A stretch of 64,000 nucleotides of DNA. It comes from Ruegeria meonggei (lineage in GTDB: Bacteria; Pseudomonadota; Alphaproteobacteria; Rhodobacterales; Rhodobacteraceae). A program made the position numbers and the translations under genes. This document shows, piece after piece, positions 8,977 through 18,142 of this stretch (within the stretch, counting starts at the first letter, position 1; each line of letters starts with the position of its first letter). The notes under the pieces are model-generated. The model was given only the letters and a program-made list of their open reading frames with translations. It was not told the DNA's origin and did no database searches. The stretch covers positions 310,001 to 374,000 of the forward strand of contig NZ_FWFP01000003.1 in NCBI RefSeq assembly GCF_900172215.1, read 5' to 3'.

Positions 8977-9891
8977 ATGGGCCAGGTTTTAAGAATTCGG
9001 CAGTTAGAGGCGTTGGTGGCGGTGATCGCAAATGGCTCGATGACGGCGGCGGCGGCAGATCTTGGTGTCAGCCAGCCCGCGGTCAGCCGGTTGCTGTCAG
9101 ATCTGGAACAAGCGCTGGGTTTCCAGCTGTTTGACCGCCGCGACGGGCGTTTGGTACCTTCTCAAGAGGTGCGGTATCTGCAACCGAATGTTGAACGCGT
9201 TTTGGAACTGATGAAACAGATTTCAGACGTCAGCGAGGATATCACGCAGCGCAAAGCCGGGCATATCCGCGTGGCCTGCCTGCCCGGTTTCGCAACCAGT
9301 CATCTGCCTGGCGTTGTGGCGGATTTTCTGAAGAACAGGCCCGGTGTCACCCTGACCATCGAACCGGACCGGCCCGAGCGAATCTTTGAATGGATGATTG
9401 GTGAGCAATATGACTTTGGCATCACCGACGGGTTCAACGGGCATCCTGCGATCGAAAGCCGGAACATCGATGTTCGTTCCGTTTGCGTATTCCCTGAAGG
9501 CCATACGCTGGAATCCGTGCACGAAGTAACACCATCCTTGCTGGCCGACGAACAGATCATCCATACGCGGCGCGACAGCGACTTTTTCGGGCGCTTGTCC
9601 CGAGTGTTTCAGGACGCCGATGTCACGCTGAATTCTCATATCGAGGTTCGGCAGTTCACAGCCGCATGTGAACTGGTCGTCAACGGTGTAGGCGTCGCCA
9701 TCGTGAGCGAGTTGGATGCGGTCAAATATGCCGGTCGGGGGCTGAGTTTCCGACCCTTCAGGCCGATCCTGCCTCATACCCTGTCTCTGGTCCGCCCGGT
9801 GCTCAAGCAACCGTCTCTAGTGGCGTTGGAGTTCATAGAACTTTTCAGCGACAGTCTGATCCCCTTTATGACGGAAGCGACGACGGGATAA
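8977..9891 (+). CDS. LysR-family transcriptional regulator, divergent from ugpB
   Basis: A 304-residue LysR regulator: winged helix-turn-helix in residues 5-65 (RQLEALVAVIANGSMTAAAA, SQPAVSRLLSDLEQALG) and a periplasmic-binding-protein-like effector domain from about 90 to 295. The divergent arrangement with ugpB and the shared 180-nt A+T-rich intergenic region suggest it controls ugp, although ugp is classically under PhoB; I did not identify a convincing T-N11-A box or Pho box. The effector is unknown. Confidence 0.85.
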   Translation: MGQVLRIRQLEALVAVIANGSMTAAAADLGVSQPAVSRLLSDLEQALGFQLFDRRDGRLVPSQEVRYLQPNVERVLELMKQISDVSEDITQRKAGHIRVACLPGFATSHLPGVVADFLKNRPGVTLTIEPDRPERIFEWMIGEQYDFGITDGFNGHPAIESRNIDVRSVCVFPEGHTLESVHEVTPSLLADEQIIHTRRDSDFFGRLSRVFQDADVTLNSHIEVRQFTAACELVVNGVGVAIVSELDAVKYAGRGLSFRPFRPILPHTLSLVRPVLKQPSLVALEFIELFSDSLIPFMTEATTG

Positions 9892-9926
9892 AGGTATCCT
9901 TCCGTCCCGCCCCTGCCGCTTGCGTC

Positions 9927-11615
9927 TTAGACTTCTGTGTTTCGCTCTCGTTCTGGCAGGTCCTCGATCAGGCGCGTTTCCAGCAGCTGACCATTGGCAT
10001 ACAGAATCGGTGTTGAGATGGCCGCGATATGACTGTTGAACTCGCGGAACGCGCGAAGAGTCTCTAGATGGATATCGCTGGTCTCAAGGCTATCAACCTG
10101 CCCGCTCTGCAAACGCCGGAAGTGACGTTTACGGCTGTCTCGTTCGGCGCGCTTAATCTCGGTTTTTTCCAGGTTCAGAAGCCGCGCGCTTTCAATATCT
10201 TCCGAAATGAGAACATTGGTTGCCAGTTTAAGATTGGCCAGAATTTTCTCGTGCAGCTCCTGCAACTCTAACCATCCCTCGTGCGAAAACTGCTTGCCCG
10301 TCTCTTGCAACTCGGTGGCCAGAACAGTCAGGCGCTTGGCCACGACATCCCCCGCAGTTTCCAACCGAACGGCATATTCCAGAACGTCGCGCGCCTCGTC
10401 TGCGTGTTTTTTATCCATCTTCTCGATTGGCAAGGATGCCACAAAGGTCCGGATATCCGACAGGCTTTGGTTTACCTCGTGATCGAGTGTCTGAACTGCC
10501 TTGATCTGCTCGATCTCACCAGACCGATACAGGGTCAGCAAGGGGCTGAACATCAGCTCGACCTGATCAGCCATCCGTAATAACTCTCGCTTGAGCGCCG
10601 AGATGGCCAGTGTCGGGGTCTCGGCCAACTGCGGGTCCAGCGCACTGGCCGGTTTTGCACGGGCTTCGGGTTCGGACCGGCGCGGTGCATCCGGCAACAG
10701 CCGCTCGAACGGACCCTTCAATAATTGGCAAAACGGCAGCGACAGGATCAGCAGAGACGCGTTGAATGCCAGATGTGCATTGACCAGCATCTGCCCCTGA
10801 TACCCTACCCCCAACACACCAGCCTGAACGGCGAGGTTGGCTGCAAACAGGCACAGGATCGCCCAAACACCCCGCAGCGCCAGATTGGCAAAGGGGATGC
10901 GCCGTGCCTGTATGTCCATGCCTCGTGTCAGCCATACGGGGATCAGCGCGCTGCCCAGATTTGCCCCCAACACCAGTGACAACCCGGCGGAAAACGGCAG
11001 GGCACCGATCTGCACCAGTGTCACGCACATCAGGATCGCAGCCACGGAGCTGTGCATGACAAAGGCCAGTGCCCCGCCGACAAGAAACGCGGTCACGTAA
11101 TCACGCACCAGATAGTCGGCAATGGCAGGCAAAAAAGCGCTGTGTTGGATCGGATCCATCGCCTCGCGCAGGAATCGCAGGGATATCAGTATAAAGGCGA
11201 CCCCCATAAGGATACGCCCAATCTGACGGGGTTTCTTACGCTCGGTCTTGACGAACAGCCATCCACCAACGGCCAGTAGCAATGGCACAAGCCAATCCAG
11301 GCGGAAGGACAGAATCTGGATGATCAATGCCGATCCCAGATCACCACCCAGCACGATCGCAAGACCGGCTGGAAACGACAAAAACCCACCCGCAGCAAAC
11401 CCAGACGCCAGCAACGCAACCGCAGCCGAGCTTTGCAGCACAAGCGCCATTACCATGCCGGTCATACTTGAACCGATGGCACTGTTGTTGCGGGTCAGAA
11501 CACGTTTGAAAGACGCGCCATAGCTGCGCTCAATCCCGGTGCGCACCATGCGTACGGCAAACAACAACAGCATTGTTGCTCCCGCCAATTGCGTCAGGAA
11601 GACTAGTATTGCCAT
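9927..11615 (-). CDS. Na+/phosphate symporter family protein with PhoU-like C-terminal domain
   Basis: A 562-residue protein. The N-terminal half contains two inverted Na/Pi-cotransporter repeats with the diagnostic QSSAAVALLASGF and HSSVAAILMC motifs (about residues 60 and 185) in some nine membrane segments; the C-terminal 200 residues are helical and PhoU-like. Members of this family (YjbB/NptA-like) move inorganic phosphate with sodium, in some cases outward. Start taken at the ATG 11613-11615, preceded by AAGGA; a GTG at 11624 is also in frame. It lies 37 nt downstream of the DeoR gene, probably in one operon. Confidence 0.88.
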   Translation of the reverse strand: MAILVFLTQLAGATMLLLFAVRMVRTGIERSYGASFKRVLTRNNSAIGSSMTGMVMALVLQSSAAVALLASGFAAGGFLSFPAGLAIVLGGDLGSALIIQILSFRLDWLVPLLLAVGGWLFVKTERKKPRQIGRILMGVAFILISLRFLREAMDPIQHSAFLPAIADYLVRDYVTAFLVGGALAFVMHSSVAAILMCVTLVQIGALPFSAGLSLVLGANLGSALIPVWLTRGMDIQARRIPFANLALRGVWAILCLFAANLAVQAGVLGVGYQGQMLVNAHLAFNASLLILSLPFCQLLKGPFERLLPDAPRRSEPEARAKPASALDPQLAETPTLAISALKRELLRMADQVELMFSPLLTLYRSGEIEQIKAVQTLDHEVNQSLSDIRTFVASLPIEKMDKKHADEARDVLEYAVRLETAGDVVAKRLTVLATELQETGKQFSHEGWLELQELHEKILANLKLATNVLISEDIESARLLNLEKTEIKRAERDSRKRHFRRLQSGQVDSLETSDIHLETLRAFREFNSHIAAISTPILYANGQLLETRLIEDLPERERNTEV

Positions 11616-11652
11616 TCTGAGCACATCCTTCGTTCTGCTCGGTGAGACCGGA

Positions 11653-12429
11653 TCATTCCGCCACCTCTACATCAATCTGCCAGCGCTCAAGTTTGGCCGC
11701 CAGTTTCTTTCCCGGTGCAACATCCGTTACAAGCCGCCCGATCTGGCTGGGATCGAAACCCTGATGCCGTCCCGCGGTCTCAAACTTCTGATGAACCATG
11801 GCCACAAGCGCCAGGCTGGTGCGTTCCAACACGACCGAGGCCAATTCGGCCTCAACCGGGTTTTCGTACAAAAACCCGTACTTCGAATTTAACGCGTCCG
11901 CGCTGAGCAGAGCGACGTCGTAGGAATAGCGGCGGGCCTGCGCCTCGGCCACAAAGCCAAACGCACCCAATTCATCCTTGCGCATTTCACCACCCAGCAA
12001 AAACACGCGGTTGCCGTTATGCTCAACCAACTCATGCGCAACTTTGGTCGAGTTGGTCACAACGGTCAGGTTATGCCGGACCCTCAGCTCTTCGGCACCA
12101 ATAGCGGTTGTACTTCCAACGTCCAGAAACACGGTGGCCCCGTCGGGCACAGCCTTTGCAACCGCCTTGGCTATCTTGCTCTTTTCCTTCGTAAACTCGC
12201 TGAAACGCTGGAAGAACCCCGTTTGCTGGCGTGTTTCGAGAAGACGAACACCACCGTGTCCACGGGCAACAACACCCATTTTTGACAGGGATTTGACCGC
12301 TCGCCGAACTGTCTCATCCGAGACATCCAGGAATTCTGCAATTTCTGCATTCCGCGCATGGCCGCCAAATTGGCGAAGCACTTCAAGGAGTTGCATTTCC
12401 CTTGGGGAAAGGGTTTTTTGTGGTGTCAT
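11653..12429 (-). CDS. DeoR/GlpR-family transcriptional regulator
   Basis: About 258 residues from the ATG at 12429 (a GTG at 12447 would add six). The N-terminal DeoR helix-turn-helix is visible as NAEIAEFLDVSDETVRRAV followed by VARGHGGVRL, and the C-terminal sugar-phosphate-sensing (ISOCOT-fold) domain has FLDVGSTTAIGAEEL, VVTNSTKVAHELVEH and VFLLGGEMRKDELGAFG. Such repressors respond to phosphorylated sugars or glycerol-3-phosphate. Located just upstream of the phosphate symporter and in the same orientation as ugp, so control of glycerol-phosphate or phosphate genes is plausible but not shown. Confidence 0.88.
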   Translation of the reverse strand: MTPQKTLSPREMQLLEVLRQFGGHARNAEIAEFLDVSDETVRRAVKSLSKMGVVARGHGGVRLLETRQQTGFFQRFSEFTKEKSKIAKAVAKAVPDGATVFLDVGSTTAIGAEELRVRHNLTVVTNSTKVAHELVEHNGNRVFLLGGEMRKDELGAFGFVAEAQARRYSYDVALLSADALNSKYGFLYENPVEAELASVVLERTSLALVAMVHQKFETAGRHQGFDPSQIGRLVTDVAPGKKLAAKLERWQIDVEVAE

Positions 12430-12721
12430 ATGTTGTTGTCTGCTCACTAGAACTTTGTGTCATACGCGCTGGACAAGAAAAGTCCACACTAACGTTGGTA
12501 TTTTCCACAATATCCCACATTTTTGTTATGTTTCGCAACCACACCGCGCGCGGACCGTTTCACAGGCGCGAAATCAAGTGGGCTTCTTTCCAGCGCAACG
12601 TCTGAATCAGAGAGCAGGATGCTGGCAAGGCCGCCTTTTTTCATTTGATCAGTGGGCTTTATATGAACAAACTCAGTCCACGTTTCAGATTGTGGACCGC
12701 GAACAACCCCGGAGGGCATTG

Positions 12722-15067
12722 ATGCAGAAAGCTCGATCATTGCGACGTAGCATGGTTTCGGTGCTCATTGCATTTGCATGTGCTGCCCCACACTGGGCCG
12801 AAGCACAAAGTGATCCAAGCGTTGCATCTGCAACCAATGCCGATTGGGCCGAGGTCAAAGAAATCATGGATCGGCGCTGTGTCGTTTGTCACAGCTGTTA
12901 TGACGCGCCGTGTCAGCTAAAACTGACCTCCCCCGCCGGGCTGTTACGTGGGGCCAGCAAACAAGCCGTTTATCACAGTCAGCGCCTTGAGGATGCGCCG
13001 CTGACCCGACTGGGCGTTGATGCGCAGTCCCTACCCCAATGGCGGGCACTTGGATTTCACTCGGTGACGCAGAATGTGGAAACTGACCCCAGCTTGTTGG
13101 AAAGATACCTGAATCTGGGTCGCCTAAACCCTATGCCCGAAAACGCGCCTGTTCCTGCCGCGCTTGACCTGACTACAGATCGCCCTCTGGCCTGCCCCAC
13201 CCCTGATGAGTTCGATGCCTACCGCGATAGCAATCCGTTGGCCGGCATGCCCTACGCAACTGCGCCGCTTGAGGATCACGCGCACCAAACACTTGTGGCA
13301 TGGGCACGCAGCGGCGCGCCATTACCTTCCGACCCCCCCAATGTTCCCGACGACATTCAGGCTCAGATCACTGAGTGGGAGGCGTTTCTGAACGGCAAAA
13401 ACATGCGCCCCCAACTTATGAGCCGGTACATTTACGAACACTTGTTTCTGGCCCGGTTACACTTTCAGGGTGATGACCCAAGACGCTTTTTCCAACTGGT
13501 GCGCTCAACCACGCCGCCCGGTGAAAAGATCGGCATCATAGCAACCCGTCGCCCCTTTGATGCTCCGGGCGTGAACCCGTTTTACTATCGCCTTCAACAA
13601 ATTGACGAAACGATCGTGCACAAGGAACACCTTGTCTACGAGATTGGGCCTGATCGGATGGCACGTTTCCAGACACTGTTTCTAGACCCCGGCTGGACGC
13701 TTGCCACTGCGCCGCCCTATGGCGATGCCGAGGGCGGTAATCCCTTTAGCACTTTTGCCTCTATGCCCGCCCGCAGCCGCTATCAGTTTTTGCTTGATGA
13801 TGCCTTGTTCTTTGTCCGCAGCTTCATCCGCGGCCCCGTTTGCCATGGGCAAACCGCCGTGGATGTGATCGAGGACCGGTTCTGGGTCAGCTTCCTGGAC
13901 CCGGACGCGGATCTGTCGATCACCGATCCGGCCTTTCTGCAAGACGGAGCGGTACATCTGGAGCTGCCCGTCTCTGGGGTTGACGGCGGCGCGTTGGGCG
14001 ATTTGCAAGGATTTTCGCATGCGAATCAGGTCAGGTATCTTGAGTTCCGCGATGCCCGTTATCGCGACAGCGCGGCGCACACAGAAGGGTTCGACTACGA
14101 TGCAATCTGGGATGGTGATGGCACCAACCCGAATGCGCTGATCACGGTTTTCCGCCATTTCGACAACGCCGCTGCAATGACCGGATTTCATGGTGACATC
14201 CCGGAAACGGCGTGGGTCATCGATTATCCGATTTTCGAACGCATCTACTATGATTTGGTGGCGGGGTTCGATGTGTTTGGTCGGGTCGAACATCAGCTTT
14301 CGACACGTCTGTACATGGATGAGCTGCGGATGGAGAGCGAAGACACTTTTCTGTCCTTCATGCCCAAAGCGGCCCGTCAGCAGATACACAAGAAATGGTA
14401 TCAAGGCACATTGGCTGAAATTCATACCTATTGGCACCACCGCCACGTCGATGCCAGTTTTCCCACCGGCATCGGCTTTGAAACTTCGACGCCCAAGCAG
14501 GAGTTCCTGTTGACACTGCTCGCACGCGGCAATGGCCTGTGGTCGGTGTCAGACCCAATCAACAGATGCGCTGACGCAGATTGCTCGCAAAGCCAGACCC
14601 AACTCGCCCTGCGCGCGTTGGCCAATCAACGTGGCGATTGGGTGCGGTATTTGCCGGACCTGTCTGTTCTGGTCGTCGAAGACAGTGGCGGTGCGGCAGA
14701 CGTCTTCTCACTTGCCCATGATAAGGCCCACACGAACGTGGCGTTTCTGTTCGACGAGGCAGCCCGCCGAGACCCTGAGACGGATGTTCTGACAATTCTG
14801 CCCGGGCTGGCTGGCAGCTATCCGAATTTCTTCTTCAAGGTTCGGCAGGACGAGTTGACCGCCTTTGTCCAGGACCTGAAAGCTGTAGGGTCGCAAAGTG
14901 ATTTCATGGAAGTTGTGGCCAACCATGGCGTACGCAGAACAAGCCCGGAATTCTGGCCGTTGAGTGACCGAATTCATGAAATCTTCATACAGCGAAACCC
15001 GGTTCATGCGGGTATTTTGGACCTCAACCGGTACAAAGACCCTAAATCAGCTGATGATCCGACCTGA
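12722..15067 (+). CDS. cti: Periplasmic heme-containing fatty acid cis/trans isomerase
   Basis: A 781-residue protein that isomerises cis to trans unsaturated fatty acids in membrane phospholipids, a fast response to solvents and heat known from Pseudomonas and Vibrio. A signal peptide (hydrophobic VSVLIAFACAAPHWAEAQ, residues 12-29) is followed by a c-type heme site CVVCH at residues 53-57, placed as in Cti. The remainder matches the long Cti family (for example FASMPARSRYQFLLDDALFFVRSF region and DYPIFERIYYDLVAGFDVFG). Start chosen at 12722 because GGAGG sits 6-7 nt upstream; the frame is open for 248 codons farther upstream but that part is antisense to the DeoR gene. Length is near the family norm. 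Confidence 0.9.
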   Translation: MQKARSLRRSMVSVLIAFACAAPHWAEAQSDPSVASATNADWAEVKEIMDRRCVVCHSCYDAPCQLKLTSPAGLLRGASKQAVYHSQRLEDAPLTRLGVDAQSLPQWRALGFHSVTQNVETDPSLLERYLNLGRLNPMPENAPVPAALDLTTDRPLACPTPDEFDAYRDSNPLAGMPYATAPLEDHAHQTLVAWARSGAPLPSDPPNVPDDIQAQITEWEAFLNGKNMRPQLMSRYIYEHLFLARLHFQGDDPRRFFQLVRSTTPPGEKIGIIATRRPFDAPGVNPFYYRLQQIDETIVHKEHLVYEIGPDRMARFQTLFLDPGWTLATAPPYGDAEGGNPFSTFASMPARSRYQFLLDDALFFVRSFIRGPVCHGQTAVDVIEDRFWVSFLDPDADLSITDPAFLQDGAVHLELPVSGVDGGALGDLQGFSHANQVRYLEFRDARYRDSAAHTEGFDYDAIWDGDGTNPNALITVFRHFDNAAAMTGFHGDIPETAWVIDYPIFERIYYDLVAGFDVFGRVEHQLSTRLYMDELRMESEDTFLSFMPKAARQQIHKKWYQGTLAEIHTYWHHRHVDASFPTGIGFETSTPKQEFLLTLLARGNGLWSVSDPINRCADADCSQSQTQLALRALANQRGDWVRYLPDLSVLVVEDSGGAADVFSLAHDKAHTNVAFLFDEAARRDPETDVLTILPGLAGSYPNFFFKVRQDELTAFVQDLKAVGSQSDFMEVVANHGVRRTSPEFWPLSDRIHEIFIQRNPVHAGILDLNRYKDPKSADDPT

Positions 15068-15090
15068 TCCCGTGTCGGACCCGCTATCGA

Positions 15091-15110
15091 TCAATTGACA
15101 AGTTAACTTG
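15091..15110. promoter_or_regulatory. Two adjacent small palindromes upstream of the hemolysin III gene
   Basis: TCAATTGA (15091-15098) is followed immediately by the perfect 12-bp palindrome CAAGTTAACTTG (15099-15110), 32 nt upstream of the start at 15143. They may form a regulator site; no assignment is possible from sequence alone. Confidence 0.3.
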
Positions 15111-15142
15111 CCGCACCTCGATCCGGCCCCTAAGTTTTAAGT

Positions 15143-15811
15143 ATGCGGTCTTATGCAAATATCCGCCCGGCCTATAGCCGGGCCGAACGTATAAGTGACG
15201 GAGTCGTGCACGTGCTGGGCGTGACGTCCGCCCTTGTTGCGGTACCAGCCCTTATCGTGATGTTGGTCTTTTATCGGTCCGAACCTGCTGCGGTACTGGG
15301 TGCTTCGATCTATGGCGCCACGCTGGTTCTGATGCTCACGTTTTCGGCGGCGTACAATATGAACGAAAGTAAAAGGTGGTCCGATCTTTTGCGGCGTCTC
15401 GATCACTCAGGCATCTATGTCAAAATAGCCGGGACCTATACGCCGTTTCTGCTGGTCTCAGGCGTGCAGGCACCTGGGCTGCTGTTGGGGTTATGGTCTT
15501 CGGCGACGCTTGGATCGTTGTTGAAACTCATCGATCCCAATCGCTTTCGCTGGTTTGGACTGGCCCTATACCTGATGATGGGATGGGCCATTGTGTGGGC
15601 CGGTCAATCCACCTTGGCCGAGCTTTCGCCAACGGTTTACTTTCTGATGATCGCGGGCGGAGTTGTCTACACGGTCGGCGTCACGTTCTATCTTCTCGAT
15701 TGGCTGCCCTACCACAACACGATCTGGCACGTGTTTGTTCTGACCGGCAGCATATTGTTCTTCTTTGCCGTAGCGCTCCGTGTTTTGCCCGCGCCGCTTG
15801 AGGTAACTTGA
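15143..15811 (+). CDS. Hemolysin III / PAQR family membrane protein (TrhA/YqfA-like)
   Basis: A 222-residue seven-transmembrane protein of the hemolysin III family. The putative metal-ligand pattern is present: the early DGVVHVLG histidine (near residue 24), LDHSGIYVKIAGTYTPF (D and H near 90) and HNTIWHVFVLTGS near 195-207 with two histidines. Bacterial members influence membrane-lipid fluidity homeostasis. Proximity to the fatty acid cis/trans isomerase upstream, 75 nt away, fits a shared membrane-adaptation role (inference). Full length. Confidence 0.88.
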   Translation: MRSYANIRPAYSRAERISDGVVHVLGVTSALVAVPALIVMLVFYRSEPAAVLGASIYGATLVLMLTFSAAYNMNESKRWSDLLRRLDHSGIYVKIAGTYTPFLLVSGVQAPGLLLGLWSSATLGSLLKLIDPNRFRWFGLALYLMMGWAIVWAGQSTLAELSPTVYFLMIAGGVVYTVGVTFYLLDWLPYHNTIWHVFVLTGSILFFFAVALRVLPAPLEVT

Positions 15812-15846
15812 CCCTGCCCACACCTTTTGGCGCCGCCCGGATTGTT

Positions 15847-15874
15847 ACCCCACGTTGTAATTAGTAACCCCACG
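15847..15874. repeat. Direct repeat upstream of Hint gene
   Basis: ACCCCACG occurs at 15847-15854 and again at 15867-15874, exactly 20 bp apart (two helical turns), in a 181-nt intergenic region before the Hint-domain gene. It could be a pair of binding sites; evidence is weak. Confidence 0.3.
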
Positions 15875-15992
15875 GAATCTGGCCTGCTGCGGCCCTTCCA
15901 ATTCTCGTACGCCCTGACTATTTAGCGCCGACTTCCTTACAGCTCTGCCCGTCATTAACTGAACGTAGGGCGACCGATTTGCAGGCGCATTC

Positions 15993-16691
15993 ATGGCAAA
16001 ACCTTCATTCATCGGCCTTGCGCCGAACGCTACCTCTTACTCTGAAACCAACGCGACCCTCTCGGTATCCTCCGGGCCCGGTGCGAATTCCCAGGTCGAC
16101 GTGCCCTGTTTCGCGAAAGGAACCCTGATCCTGACCCCGCGCGGCGAGGTCAAAATCGAAGACCTGAAATCTGGTGACTTGGTCACTATGGCCGATGACA
16201 CAGAAAGACCAATCGAATGGGTCGGTTCAAAAACCGTCCAAACCGATCCTGAAAGTTGCGAGCGGCTGAACCCGATTCAGATTTCAATTGGGGCCCTGGC
16301 ACCAAACGTGCCTTCTGTCCCTTTACGGGTATCGCCCAATCACCGCGTTCTTGCTTCCCGACCCGAAAATAAAATTCACTTCGGAGAACCGTCGGTTCTC
16401 GTCCCCGCCAAACACCTGACATCGATGGACGGAGTCACCCAAGACGACACCCCTCAACAGGTGACCTACTACCATCTTCTGTTCAAACGGCATGAGACCG
16501 TCATCTCAAACGGCGCAGAAACCGAGAGTTTTCACCCAAGCGATGCTGCGTTCAACAGTCTTGCAGAACAATCTCGCGAAGAGATACTTGCGTTGTTCCC
16601 TGAACTTCGAGACCGGAGTAAGAACGCTTACGGCGACACCGCAGCCCGCGCCGTGCAAGACCACGAGGTCGACCTGCTTAACTTCAGCTGA
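15993..16691 (+). CDS. Hint (hedgehog/intein) domain protein
   Basis: A 232-residue protein whose Hint domain covers about residues 38-185. Visible blocks are VPCFAKGTLILTPRGEVKIEDL with the candidate nucleophile Cys39, the LKSGDLV turn, and the SPNHRVLASR histidine block near residue 113. Such stand-alone Hint domains occur in Rhodobacterales proteins, often at the C-terminus of Ca-binding exoproteins. Here only a 37-residue Ser/Thr/Asn-rich leader precedes the domain and there is no recognisable target domain or standard signal peptide, so whether it splices or cleaves is unknown. Stand-alone gene. Confidence 0.85.
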   Translation: MAKPSFIGLAPNATSYSETNATLSVSSGPGANSQVDVPCFAKGTLILTPRGEVKIEDLKSGDLVTMADDTERPIEWVGSKTVQTDPESCERLNPIQISIGALAPNVPSVPLRVSPNHRVLASRPENKIHFGEPSVLVPAKHLTSMDGVTQDDTPQQVTYYHLLFKRHETVISNGAETESFHPSDAAFNSLAEQSREEILALFPELRDRSKNAYGDTAARAVQDHEVDLLNFS

Positions 16692-16824
16692 TCCGCTTGG
16701 CACAAATCGACGACTTCAGTGGCCCCAACCCCTTGCATTGCCGAATTCTGCCCGGCAGTGGCGAGGGGCCTACCAAACCCGCGCGAAGTAACAGGCACGT
16801 AAGCAGACCGGACTTCGGAGCGGG

Positions 16825-18132
16825 TCAAACGAACCTGTTCACATAGTTTTCCAGAATCTCCTGACGTCCAGATTTCGGTTCGGGGTTGATGTGATCCGCC
16901 AAAACTCGGTCGGATATGTCTTGCAGGCTGGATTCCAACATGGATTGCGCCGCAGGAGTGTCCCAACCGGAATACCGTTCTGCCAGGGCCGCATCCATAC
17001 CACCATCCTGGATCATCGCAGCCGCGGCCTTGAACCCTCGGGCGCAGATGTCCATGCCACCGATATGAGCGGCCACGAGGTCCTGCGCATCAATCGATTG
17101 ACGGCGGATCTTGGCATCAAAGTTGGTCCCGCCGGTCGAAAACCCGCCATCTTTCAGAATGTGGTAATATGCCAGCGCGACCTCTGGCGTGTTGTTCGGA
17201 AACTGGTCTGTATCCCAACCCGACTGGTAATCGTTGCGGTTCATATCGATCGATCCCAACATGCCCTCGGCCGTTGCCACCGCGATCTCATGTTCGAAAC
17301 TGTGGCCGGCCAGGATTGCATGACCCTGTTCGAGGTTCAGCTTCACCTCATCCTCCAGCCCGTATTTCCTGAGAAATCCGATGCAGGTCGCCGCGTCATA
17401 ATCATATTGATGTTTCGAGGGCTCTTGCGGCTTCGGCTCGACCAGAATGGCGCCTTTGAAACCGATCTTATGCTTGTACTCCACCACCATGTTGAGGAAC
17501 CGGCCCATATGGTCAAGCTCGGTGCCGATATTGGTGTTAAGCAGGGTCTCATACCCTTCGCGCCCGCCCCACAGCACATAGTTTTCGCCGCCCAACTTAT
17601 GTGTGGCGTCGATGCACGACTTCACCGTTGCCGCCGCAAAAGCAAAGACATCGGGATCAGGGTTCGTGCTGGCACCCGACATCCAGCGGCGATGGCTGAA
17701 CATATTGGCTGTTCCCCAAAGCAGCTTGGTGCCAGCGCCTTCCATCTTTTGGCCGATATAATCGGTGATCTCTTCTAGCGTGCGCAGGTTATCCGCGTAA
17801 TTGCCCTGATCCGGACGAATATCTGCATCATGCCAGCAAAAATAGGGCTGTCCCAAAATCTCGAACATCTCAAATGCGATATCCGCTTTCATCCGGGCGC
17901 GGCCCATATCGTCTTGCGGATACCATGGGCGTTCAAAGGTTGGTCCGCCAAACGGATCACCGCCCTCCCACGCGAAAGAGTGCCACCACGCGACGGCAAA
18001 ACGCAGGTGATCTTCCATACGTTTGCCCATTACGATTTCGTCCGGGTTGTAGTGACGGAAGGCAAGTGGACTGCCGCTGTCTGCCCCCTCGTACGAGATG
18101 GTTTCGATGCCTTCGAAAAATCCGCTTTTCAT
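16825..18132 (-). CDS. xylA: D-xylose isomerase
   Basis: A 435-residue class II xylose isomerase converting D-xylose to D-xylulose. Catalytic [11 protein letters not shown] (His and Asp near residues 100-105), the metal-site [11 protein letters not shown] and the [13 protein letters not shown] segment are clear. The start at 18132 gives the usual [17 protein letters not shown]-terminus and follows a GGGGG ribosome-binding site; the ATP-binding gene ends 10 nt upstream. It closes the xylFHGA operon, so the transporter and first enzyme are co-expressed, while xylB lies about 8 kb away. Confidence 0.95.
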   Translation of the reverse strand: MKSGFFEGIETISYEGADSGSPLAFRHYNPDEIVMGKRMEDHLRFAVAWWHSFAWEGGDPFGGPTFERPWYPQDDMGRARMKADIAFEMFEILGQPYFCWHDADIRPDQGNYADNLRTLEEITDYIGQKMEGAGTKLLWGTANMFSHRRWMSGASTNPDPDVFAFAAATVKSCIDATHKLGGENYVLWGGREGYETLLNTNIGTELDHMGRFLNMVVEYKHKIGFKGAILVEPKPQEPSKHQYDYDAATCIGFLRKYGLEDEVKLNLEQGHAILAGHSFEHEIAVATAEGMLGSIDMNRNDYQSGWDTDQFPNNTPEVALAYYHILKDGGFSTGGTNFDAKIRRQSIDAQDLVAAHIGGMDICARGFKAAAAMIQDGGMDAALAERYSGWDTPAAQSMLESSLQDISDRVLADHINPEPKSGRQEILENYVNRFV

Positions 18133-18142
18133 CTCTGCCCCC

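Noticed and set aside
11978..12721. 248-codon upstream extension in frame with cti
   Set aside because: It is antisense to the DeoR gene, lacks a signal peptide at its start, and the ATG at 12722 has GGAGG and a proper signal sequence.
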